DNA from: Burkholderiales bacterium
GTDB taxonomy: Bacteria; Pseudomonadota; Gammaproteobacteria; Burkholderiales; JAEUOS01
Reading direction: 5' to 3'
Assembly (NCBI GenBank): GCA_947456845.1
Contig: CANGUJ010000064.1
Location: forward strand, 1 to 13,085
Length of the DNA: 13,085 bases
This document shows, in pieces, positions 1 to 5,728 of this stretch. Below the pieces are notes generated by a model. It had not been told where the DNA came from. It saw nothing but the letters and a program-made list of their open reading frames with translations, and did no database searches. The translations under genes were made by a program, and so were the position numbers. The first letter of the stretch is position 1. Every line of letters begins with the position of its first letter.

Positions 1-2630
1 CCGTCCTCGGCGAGCGCCTTCAAGGCGGAAAGCGCCACGAAATAGCGGTTAACCTCGAAGAAGTGGCGCAGTTTTTCGCGCGTGTCGGAACGGCCGAATC
101 CGTCGGTGCCCAGCACCTTGTAGGTGCGGCCCTTGGGAATGAACGGACGGATGCCGTCGGCAAAGGCCTTCATGTAGTCGGTCGACGCGATCACCGGACC
201 GCTGGTCCCCGCCAGGCAGGCTTCCACATGGGAGACGCGCGGCTTGGCGGTCGGGTTGAGCAGGTTCCAGCGTTCCACCGCCATGCCGTCGCGGCGCAGT
301 TCGGTGAACGACGGGCAGCTCCAGATGTCGGATGCCACGCCCCAGTCCTTGTGCAGCAGTTCGGCGCCGGCCAGCACCTCGCGGAGGATGGTGCCCGAGC
401 CGAGCAGCTGCACTGTGTGCCTGGCGGCATTTTTTCCGCTCGCGGCCTTGCGGAAGCGGTACATGCCCTTGAGAATATCGGCCTCGGCGCCCTTGGGCAT
501 CTCCGGATGCTCGTAATTCTCGTTCATCAGGGTGATGTAGTAGAACACGTCCTCCTGCTGCTCGACCATGCGCTTCAATCCCGCCTGGATGATGACCGCG
601 AGCTCGTAGGCGTAGGTCGGGTCGTAGGAGACGCAGTTCGGGATGGTCGCGCTCATCAGGTGCGAGTGACCGTCCTCGTGCTGCAGGCCTTCGCCGTTCA
701 GGGTGGTGCGCCCGGCGGTGGCGCCGAGCAGGAAACCGCGCGAACGCAGGTCGCCCGCCGCCCAGGCGAGGTCGCCGATGCGCTGCATCCCGAACATCGA
801 GTAATAGATGTAGAACGGGATCATGATGCGGTTGGAATTCGAGTACGAGGTGGCGGCGGCGATCCATGAGCAGAACGCGCCCGCCTCGTTGATGCCCTCC
901 TCGAGAATCTGGCCGGCCGCGTCCTCGCGGTAATACATCACCTGGTCCTTGTCGACCGGGGTGTACTTCTGGCCTTCGGCGGAATAGATGCCGAGCTGCC
1001 GGAACATGCCTTCCATGCCGAAGGTGCGCGCCTCGTCAGGCACGATGGGCACGACATACTTGCCGATGTTCCTGTCGCGCACCAGCTGGGCGAGGATGCG
1101 CACGAACGCCATCGTGGTGGACACCTCGCGGCCTTCGCCGGTGGCCTTCAATTGCGCCTCGAAGGCGTCAAGGCCCGGCACCGACAGCGTCTCCGCCGCC
1201 TTCATGCGCCGCTGCGGCAGGTAGCCGCCGAGCGCGCGGCGGCGTTCGTGCAGGTACTGCATGACCGGGTCGCTCTCGGCGGGCTTGTAGAACGGCAACG
1301 CCTCGAGCTTGTTGTCCGGCACCGGGATGTTGAAGCGGTCGCGGAATTCGCGGATGGTCTGCAGGTCGAGCTTCTTGAGCTGGTGGGTCGGGTTCTTCGC
1401 CTGGCCCTGCTTGCCCAGGCCATAGCCCTTGATGGTCTTGGCCAGGATCACCGTCGGCTGGCCCTTGTGGTTGACCGCCGCGTGATAGGCCGCGTAGATT
1501 TTGTGCGGATCATGGCCGCCGCGGTTCAGGCGCCAGATGTCGTCGTCGGAGAGGCGCGAGACCATCTCCTTCAATTCCGGATACTTGCCGAAGAAATGCT
1601 CGCGCACGTAGGCGCCGTCGTTGGCCTTGAAATTCTGGTACTCGCCGTCGACCGCCTCTTCCATGCGCTTTTGCAGCAGGCCGTTGGTATCGCGCGCGAG
1701 CAGCGGGTCCCAGTAGGAGCCCCAGATCAGCTTGATGACGTTCCAGCCGGTGCCGCGGAAGTCGGCCTCGAGTTCCTGGATGATCTTGCCATTGCCGCGC
1801 ACCGGGCCGTCGAGACGCTGCAGGTTGCAATTGACCACGAAGATCAGATTGTCGAGCTTTTCGCGGACGGCCATGCCGATGGCGCCGAGCGACTCAGGCT
1901 CGTCCATCTCGCCGTCGCCACAGAACACCCACACTTTGCGGTTGCTGGTGTCGGCCAGGCCACGCGCGTGCAGGTACTTGAGGAAGCGCGCCTGATAGAT
2001 GGCCTGCAGCGGCCCCAACCCCATGGAGACGGTGGGAAACTGCCAGAACGACGGCATCAGCCACGGGTGCGGGTAGGAGGAAATCCCCTTGCCGTCGACT
2101 TCACGGCGGAAGTTGAGCAGCTCCGCCTCGCTCAGGCGGCCTTCGAGGAAGGCGCGCGCATAGACGCCCGGGGCGGAGTGCCCCTGGAAGTAGATCAGGT
2201 CGCCGCCATGCTCGGGCGTCGGCGCATGCCAGAAATGGTTGAAGCCGATGCCGAACAGCGTGCCCACGGAAGCGAAGCTGGCGATGTGACCGCCCAGGTC
2301 GCCCTCGCCCTTGTTGGTCTTGGCCACCGTCACCATCGCGTTCCAGCGGGTGATCGAGCGGATGCGCTCCTCGAGCGCATGGTCGCCCGGGCTCTTGGCC
2401 TCAAGATGCGGCGGAATAGTATTGACGTAGGCGGTATTGGCGCTGTAGGGCAGGTAGGCGCCGCTGCGGCGCGCCTTGGCGATCAGGGCCTCGAGGATGA
2501 AATGTGCGCGTTGCGGGCCCTCGCGGGCCAGGATCGCTTCCAGCGCCTCGATCCACTCCTGGGTTTCCAGCGGGTCGACATCGCCTGGTGCGGGATTGTT
2601 GACCTGCGGAAAATTCAGAACAGCTGCCAT
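1..2630 (-). CDS. aceE: Pyruvate dehydrogenase E1 component, homodimeric type (3' end cut by window)
   Basis: The enzyme decarboxylates pyruvate with thiamine diphosphate and passes the acetyl group to the lipoyl domains of E2 (AceF) in the cytosolic pyruvate dehydrogenase complex. The frame gives 876 codons with no stop before the edge. Homodimeric E1 proteins are about 885-900 residues, so only roughly 10-25 C-terminal residues are missing. The ThDP/Mg motif is clear: GDGEMDEPES begins at G238 and closes with NCN at 267-269. GGHIASFAS (H115) and the FQGHSAPGVYARAFLEGRL stretch (about 148-166) match the family's active-site region. The ATG at 2628-2630 is chosen because AGAGGA lies about 8 bases upstream and the N-terminus (MAAVLNFP) fits the family. 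aceF would be expected next, beyond position 1. A long antisense open frame across this gene is a composition shadow. Confidence 0.98.
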   Translation of the reverse strand, partial: MAAVLNFPQVNNPAPGDVDPLETQEWIEALEAILAREGPQRAHFILEALIAKARRSGAYLPYSANTAYVNTIPPHLEAKSPGDHALEERIRSITRWNAMVTVAKTNKGEGDLGGHIASFASVGTLFGIGFNHFWHAPTPEHGGDLIYFQGHSAPGVYARAFLEGRLSEAELLNFRREVDGKGISSYPHPWLMPSFWQFPTVSMGLGPLQAIYQARFLKYLHARGLADTSNRKVWVFCGDGEMDEPESLGAIGMAVREKLDNLIFVVNCNLQRLDGPVRGNGKIIQELEADFRGTGWNVIKLIWGSYWDPLLARDTNGLLQKRMEEAVDGEYQNFKANDGAYVREHFFGKYPELKEMVSRLSDDDIWRLNRGGHDPHKIYAAYHAAVNHKGQPTVILAKTIKGYGLGKQGQAKNPTHQLKKLDLQTIREFRDRFNIPVPDNKLEALPFYKPAESDPVMQYLHERRRALGGYLPQRRMKAAETLSVPGLDAFEAQLKATGEGREVSTTMAFVRILAQLVRDRNIGKYVVPIVPDEARTFGMEGMFRQLGIYSAEGQKYTPVDKDQVMYYREDAAGQILEEGINEAGAFCSWIAAATSYSNSNRIMIPFYIYYSMFGMQRIGDLAWAAGDLRSRGFLLGATAGRTTLNGEGLQHEDGHSHLMSATIPNCVSYDPTYAYELAVIIQAGLKRMVEQQEDVFYYITLMNENYEHPEMPKGAEADILKGMYRFRKAASGKNAARHTVQLLGSGTILREVLAGAELLHKDWGVASDIWSCPSFTELRRDGMAVERWNLLNPTAKPRVSHVEACLAGTSGPVIASTDYMKAFADGIRPFIPKGRTYKVLGTDGFGRSDTREKLRHFFEVNRYFVALSALKALAED

Positions 2631-2691
2631 CTTTTTTTCCTCTCGATGTTGATCCGGAATGTTCGCCACCGACGCGCGCCGCCGACCCAGC

Positions 2692-2724
2692 GCGTAAGCA
2701 TCACCCATGTTGCGGTGCTCACGC
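2692..2724 (-). promoter_or_regulatory. Possible hairpin in the aceE 5' leader
   Basis: Arms 2692-2700 and 2716-2724 can pair over nine positions around a 15-base loop. In the minus-strand transcript all nine positions pair (eight Watson-Crick and one G-U). In the plus-strand transcript the same position would be an A-C mismatch, which favours a role in aceE mRNA. It lies about 62 bases upstream of the start codon. There is no U-tract after it, so it is not an ordinary terminator. A role in leader stability or control is only inferred. Confidence 0.3.
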
Positions 2725-2740
2725 AACCTCGGGCATCTAC

Positions 2741-2749
2741 GGGGGGGGG
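2741..2749. repeat. Homopolymer run of nine G (nine C on the aceE strand)
   Basis: Nine consecutive G residues lie between the candidate aceE promoter and the leader hairpin. Such a tract can slip during replication and is also a common site of sequencing error. It is non-coding here, so a length change would alter the leader rather than a reading frame. Confidence 0.85.
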
Positions 2750-2800
2750 TCACCGCCGCCACGATCGTAGTTTATTAAACGCTTACTTAATTTATGGCGG

Positions 2801-2828
2801 ATGATATATGAATGAAAGAAAAGTGCAA
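2801..2828 (-). promoter_or_regulatory. Candidate sigma70-type promoter for aceE
   Basis: On the minus strand TTGCAC (2823-2828) and TATCAT (2801-2806) are separated by 16 bases. The -10 matches five of six consensus positions and the -35 only three. It lies in the AT-rich patch and would give a leader of roughly 160 bases containing the hairpin and the C9 run. No PdhR-like operator palindrome is visible. Other AT-rich hexamers nearby (around 2768-2795) could serve instead. Confidence 0.3.
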
Positions 2829-2959
2829 GCCCCGTCCGGTCAGGCCGGCTGGCACCTGTGCGACCCGGCCATGTCCCATGGCATGGATGTCGCCCGCGCT
2901 GTTTCCCCGTCAGGCATCGCCCCGCCATACTGCGCGTATTTCGAACCCGCGTCCGCCGT

Positions 2960-3241
2960 ATGAAGGTTCTGATTCTCGATGAAGGCAAGCAACGGGCGCA
3001 GACCATGCACTACGTCCTCGCGCCGGCCAGAAATGAATGAGCCCTGCATCTGGCCAACGCGATCGAGTCGCACCCTGCGGTAGAGCGCCATCGGCCCGAC
3101 GTGATCATCGTCGGCGACGACGGCTACACCCGCGACACCCTGGAGTACATCGCCGCCACCACCAGCGGGGCGCCGCGCCCCATCATGATGTTCGTCGAGA
3201 ACGGCCTGATCCTGCTGGCGCGGCGCTTCGAATACAAGTAA
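2960..3241 (+). pseudogene. nasT: Relic of a NasT-like ANTAR response regulator, joined to a likely permease tail
   Basis: Read through one stop, the frame begins MKVLILDEGKQRAQTM, continues with HPAVERHRPDVIIVGDD and ends its recognisable part with PRPIMMFVE. This is the receiver-domain start of NasT-type regulators, which act as antiterminators for nitrate assimilation operons through a C-terminal ANTAR domain. The frame is broken by TGA at codon 27 (3038-3040), with recognisable sequence in the same frame on both sides, so a substitution rather than an indel explains it. After about residue 80 the rest of the receiver and the whole ANTAR domain are absent. The last residues, NGLILLARRFEYK, sit directly before the next gene's ribosome binding site and resemble the tail of an NrtB-type permease, suggesting a deletion that removed the end of nasT, nrtA and most of nrtB. 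An alternative is that the tail comes from NasT itself. Family assignment is from recalled motifs. Confidence 0.65.
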
Positions 3242-3251
3242 GGAGAACCGC
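3240..3251 (+). promoter_or_regulatory. Retained ribosome binding site of the nrtD relic
   Basis: The end of the upstream relic (TAA, 3239-3241) runs straight into AGGAGA (3240-3245 region), six bases before the ATG at 3252. The tight stop/Shine-Dalgarno spacing is what is expected between a permease gene and its ATPase gene in an operon. The remnant could therefore still be translated if transcribed. Confidence 0.5.
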
Positions 3252-3666
3252 ATGATGCCGATCAACGCGCGGCCACGCGCGCCCTGCACCAAGAATCCGT
3301 CGCCCCACCTGCAGATTGATGGCGCCGGCATGGTATCCGACACCGACAAGGGGGCCTTCGTCGCGCTTTCGACCATCGATCTCGACATTGCGCGGGGCGA
3401 CAATGATGTCGATGAGGCGGTGCTGCTCTCCGACCGCATCGTGATGATGACCAACGGGCGGGCGGCCGCCATCGGCAATCCTCAAGGTTGACCGGCCGCG
3501 CCCGCGCGACCGCATCGTGCTGGCCCACGACCCCACCTACATCGATTGCGGCCCCGCGGTGCCCGAGTTCCTCTATTGGAAGCAGCGCGGGCTGGCCGCC
3601 AGAGCGCCCGCTCGGCGACACAACCACCCGGTCACGCCGTTTGGCGCCTCGCAGCGCGCGCGATAA
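3252..3666 (+). pseudogene. nrtD: Relic of a nitrate/nitrite ABC transporter ATPase (NrtD type)
   Basis: NrtD-type ATPases energise nitrate uptake through the NrtB permease. The N-terminal piece (SPHLQIDGAGMVSDTDKGAFVALSTIDLDIARGD in parts, about residues 17-50) matches the family start up to the glycine before Walker A. The sequence then jumps to NDVDEAVLLSDRIVMMTNGR, which follows Walker B and corresponds to the family's THDVDEAVLLSDRI. Walker A, Q-loop, ABC signature and Walker B are all missing, so it cannot bind ATP normally. The first frame stops at TGA 3489-3491. From 3481 another frame continues the family with VDRPRPRDRIVLAHDPTY and PEFLYWKQRG and ends at TAA 3664-3666, which a two-base loss near 3475-3480 would explain. 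The 79-codon first frame keeps a good ribosome binding site. It is non-functional as a transporter subunit; a secondary role cannot be excluded. Confidence 0.75.
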
Positions 3667-3688
3667 TGCGCGCTCCGAGGAGGGCACA

Positions 3689-4363
3689 GTGCAGGGAAAT
3701 TCGCGTCCGGTAACGAGCACGCAGGCGGCAGTGCATCGCGATCTTGCGCGCCTGCTCGCGCGCCATGTCGCCCACCCGTTTCGCAAACCTGTGGCCGAGT
3801 ACAGCCGCACCGCGTTCGCCGCGCTGCTGGCCGTCTGGAACGAGCGCCAGCCGCTCGTCCTGGACGCCGCCTGCGGCACCGGCGAAAGCACCCTGCTGCT
3901 TGCCGGGCAGAACCCGGAAGCCCTGGTGGTCGGTGTCGACCAGTCCGCCCGGCGGCTGGCGCGCGGCCGGTCGCTGGCGGGCGCCTTTCGCAATGTGATT
4001 CTGTTGCGCGCCGACATGGTCGATGTATGGCTGCTGATGGCCGAACGCGGCATGCGCCCGGCGGCGCAGTACCTGCTCTACCCGAACCCGTGGCCCAAAC
4101 CCGCGCAGGTCATGCGGCGCTGGCCCGCGCACCCGATATTCCCGACGGTCATCGGCCTGGGTGGACGCATCGAATGTCGAACCAACTGGCGCATCTATGC
4201 CGAAGAGTTCGCGCAAGCCGTTGCCACCCTGACGGGCGCCGCGGTCGGCGTCGAAAAATTCCAGCCCGCCCGGCCGCTCACGCCTTTCGAACGCAAGTAC
4301 GGCGCAACCGGCCACGCGCTCTACCGCGTGGCTGCCCCGGCGCAGGCGCGGCCGCCCTGCTAG
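3689..4363 (+). CDS. TrmB-like SAM-dependent methyltransferase (tRNA guanine-N7 methyltransferase family)
   Basis: Family members methylate N7 of guanine 46 in tRNA using S-adenosylmethionine. From the chosen start the protein is 224 residues, close to TrmB size. SAM motif I, LVLDAACGTGES, is at 57-67, with the acidic residue that binds ribose at D84 (VVGVDQS). The family motif usually read as PDPWPK appears as YPNPWPK (131-137), and the following basic RHxKRR stretch is reduced to VMRRW. The C-terminal LTPFERKY (197-204) matches the family's FE motif. GTG 3689-3691 is preferred because AGGAGG ends five bases upstream; the open frame extends further upstream but only through the nrtD relic. 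The Asp-to-Asn change suggests a paralogue with altered substrate, rather than the housekeeping TrmB. The gene overlaps its convergent neighbour by four bases. Confidence 0.8.
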   Translation: MQGNSRPVTSTQAAVHRDLARLLARHVAHPFRKPVAEYSRTAFAALLAVWNERQPLVLDAACGTGESTLLLAGQNPEALVVGVDQSARRLARGRSLAGAFRNVILLRADMVDVWLLMAERGMRPAAQYLLYPNPWPKPAQVMRRWPAHPIFPTVIGLGGRIECRTNWRIYAEEFAQAVATLTGAAVGVEKFQPARPLTPFERKYGATGHALYRVAAPAQARPPC

Positions 4364-4779
4364 CCCAGCAAGGCCTTGATGCCGGCCTGCGCGATCTGCG
4401 CATCCTCGACCGACTTCACTCCGGACACGCCGATGGCGCCGACGCAGTGGCCGTCGACGATGACCGGCACGCCGCCTTCCAGGCCCGCGCCGCGCAGCCC
4501 GTCCTGCGAAAGGCCGGAGAGAAAAGACACCCGGCCGTTGTTGATCATCTCCTCGTAGACACGGGTCTCGCGCCGGCCGAGCGCGGCCAAGCGGGCCTTG
4601 GCGGGGCCGATCTCCGCCGAAGACGGTGCGGCACCGTCCAGGCGCTGCAGCCACAGCAGGTGCCCGCCATCGTCGACAATGGCGAAACTCACGCTCCAGT
4701 GGTGGGCCAGCGCCTCGGCCTCGCAGGCCGCGGCCATCTTGCGCAGATCGTCATGGGTGAGAAACGGCCTTGTCTTCAT
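4360..4779 (-). CDS. HbpS/GlcG-family small protein (possible heme-binding)
   Basis: The 139-residue product has the length and fold signature of the GlcG/HbpS family (PF03928): an N-terminal helix (LTHDDLRKMAAACEAEA), the strand SFAIVDDGGHLLWLQRLDGA (about 31-50), then GGVPVIVDGHCVGAIGVSG and the C-terminal DAQIAQAGIKALL. Members bind heme or small ligands; HbpS is an accessory to a redox-sensing kinase in Streptomyces, while others sit near glycolate or dehydrogenase genes. No signal peptide is seen, so it is probably cytosolic. ATG at 4777-4779 is preferred over an in-frame GTG at 4815 because the best promoter would start transcription near 4811, downstream of that GTG. The Shine-Dalgarno is weak. 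Its TAG shares the CTAG tetranucleotide with the TAG of the convergent methyltransferase gene. The specific ligand cannot be read from sequence. Confidence 0.8.
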   Translation of the reverse strand: MKTRPFLTHDDLRKMAAACEAEALAHHWSVSFAIVDDGGHLLWLQRLDGAAPSSAEIGPAKARLAALGRRETRVYEEMINNGRVSFLSGLSQDGLRGAGLEGGVPVIVDGHCVGAIGVSGVKSVEDAQIAQAGIKALLG

Positions 4780-4817
4780 GAATACGCTCGAGTGTCCGGA
4801 CGGGAAAGGTGGCACGC

Positions 4818-4847
4818 ATCATACCCGCCCGCCCGGGGCGGGCTCAA
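4818..4847 (-). promoter_or_regulatory. Sigma70-type promoter for the HbpS/GlcG-family gene
   Basis: On the minus strand TTGAGC (4842-4847) and TATGAT (4818-4823) are separated by 18 bases, with four and five of six consensus matches. Transcription would start near 4811, about 30 bases before the ATG at 4779. The spacer is almost entirely G and C and forms an inverted repeat. Confidence 0.5.
4827..4843. promoter_or_regulatory. Possible operator: 17-base palindrome in the promoter spacer
   Basis: GCCCGCCC and GGGCGGGC are perfect 8-base inverted arms around a single central G. The palindrome fills the spacer between the -35 and -10 hexamers of the HbpS/GlcG-family gene, where a bound dimeric regulator would block RNA polymerase. 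Pure G/C content makes a chance palindrome easier, so this remains a candidate. Confidence 0.35.
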
Positions 4848-4919
4848 GTTTGCATCCGGCGCTGCCGTTAAAGAAATTGATTAGCCGGGCGCTGCGAGTC
4901 CGCGCATCTGGAGAGAACA

Positions 4920-5693
4920 TTGCAAGTACAAGCCAATCGGCCACCGCCGACGGCACCCACAGCGCAAGCGGCGGAGTTGCTGTACCCCGTGTCCCAGGAG
5001 GTGCGCTCCGAATTGCGTCTGGATCTGCGGTATGTGCTGCGCGCGCCGAAGCGCGCACGCCGTCTGCCGCTGCTTGGCATGCTCTACCGCACCGTCGAGC
5101 GTGAAGTCGGGAGAATCCGCTTCCCTGCGGAAGCTTTGCCACGCTTGGCCGCAGAAATCGATCTGGTCACCGACAGCCTGCCGGAAAAAAGCCCGCTGAT
5201 CGATCTGGGGGAGCGCGCGCGCGCTTTCGCTCGGGTGGCCGCCCTGGAAGCGGTGGCGCAGCAGGCCGCGGCCGCGCCGCCGGCCGACGACCAACACTTT
5301 GCCACGCCACGTTCGGCCAGCGAAGAAGCGCAACTGCTGCGCCGCGCCGCCGCCGCGGTCGAGGTATCCTTCGTCACGACCGCCGAACTCGATGACACGG
5401 CCCTGGCGGGTTACCTCAACTACTGCATGACCCTGGAGAACTACGACGCCGTCATCGGCACCTTGACGCCGCGGGTGCAGAAGGCGCCCAAGGTCTGGAT
5501 GTGGAATCTCCTGCTGGGAGCCATGCGCCTTTCCAAGTCGCCCGACTTCACACCCACCGCGGCACGCTTCCACGCCTGGGTTGAACAGCGCCATCCAGAG
5601 ACGCTCAATTTCGACCTCGACAACATCGACACGCGCCGCTTTTCCACCCAGAAGCTGCGCATCATCGAACGCAAGGAACTGGGCCTCGCCTGA
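4920..5693 (+). CDS. Conserved-looking hypothetical protein, 257 residues
   Basis: I do not recognise this gene. The product has a Pro/Ala-rich N-terminus (about 1-20), a helical basic stretch (SEVRSELRLDLRYVL-type, about 25-60), an Ala-rich linker (about 105-125) and a better-structured C-terminal part (about 140-257) with DDTALAGYLNYCMTLENYD, VWMWNLLLGAMRL and HAWVEQRHPETLNFD. The C-terminal part is helical and could be a repeat-like protein-interaction domain, but no family is claimed. No signal peptide or membrane segment is visible, so it is probably cytosolic. It starts with TTG (4920-4922), supported by GGAGAG at 4910-4915; no ATG is close enough to that site. It is divergent from the HbpS/GlcG gene with a 140-base gap and convergent with prpE, so it is probably a single-gene unit. 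Codon bias matches neighbours, which supports a real gene. Confidence 0.75.
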   Translation: MQVQANRPPPTAPTAQAAELLYPVSQEVRSELRLDLRYVLRAPKRARRLPLLGMLYRTVEREVGRIRFPAEALPRLAAEIDLVTDSLPEKSPLIDLGERARAFARVAALEAVAQQAAAAPPADDQHFATPRSASEEAQLLRRAAAAVEVSFVTTAELDDTALAGYLNYCMTLENYDAVIGTLTPRVQKAPKVWMWNLLLGAMRLSKSPDFTPTAARFHAWVEQRHPETLNFDLDNIDTRRFSTQKLRIIERKELGLA

Positions 5694-5702
5694 TGCGGCG
5701 GG

Positions 5703-5728
5703 GGCCGCGCGGCGCCACCGCGCCGGCC
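5703..5728. terminator. GC-rich hairpin between convergent genes
   Basis: GGCGC (5711-5715) pairs with GCGCC (5720-5724) around a four-base loop, and GGCC (5703-5706) with GGCC (5725-5728) extends the stem past a four-base bulge. It fills the 35-base gap between the hypothetical gene and the end of prpE, so it could mark the end of both transcripts. There is no U-tract in either direction, so a classical intrinsic terminator is not supported. Confidence 0.25.

Larger units (their letters stand above)
2631..2959. other. Intergenic region between aceE and the nitrate-locus relic
   Basis: This 329-base gap separates two divergent units. It contains the aceE ribosome binding site (AGAGGA, 2637-2645 region), a hairpin (2692-2724), a run of nine G (2741-2749), and an AT-rich patch at about 2768-2825 that stands out from the GC-rich surroundings and is the best place for promoters. 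Bases 2830-2959, just before the relic, show no recognisable coding remnant. The small open frame that extends the relic upstream from 2858 has no family resemblance before the methionine at 2960. Confidence 0.7.

Noticed and set aside
1152..2804. A 550-codon open frame on the plus strand opposite aceE
   Set aside because: It is antisense to a certain aceE gene, has His/Arg/Ala-rich composition typical of reverse-frame reading in GC-rich DNA, and matches no family.
2850..2865. Possible sigma54 promoter (TGGCAC) upstream of the nasT relic
   Set aside because: There is no TTGCA-type -12 element at the required spacing; the GG and next GC are seven rather than ten bases apart.
3488..3688. Upstream extension of the methyltransferase frame to 291 codons
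   Set aside because: The added residues are an out-of-frame reading of the nrtD relic; AGGAGG before the GTG at 3689 gives the better start.
3262..4654. Minus-strand open frames of 263 and 340 codons across the relic and the methyltransferase gene
   Set aside because: Arg/Ala-rich shadow sequence without motifs; the plus strand explains the region.
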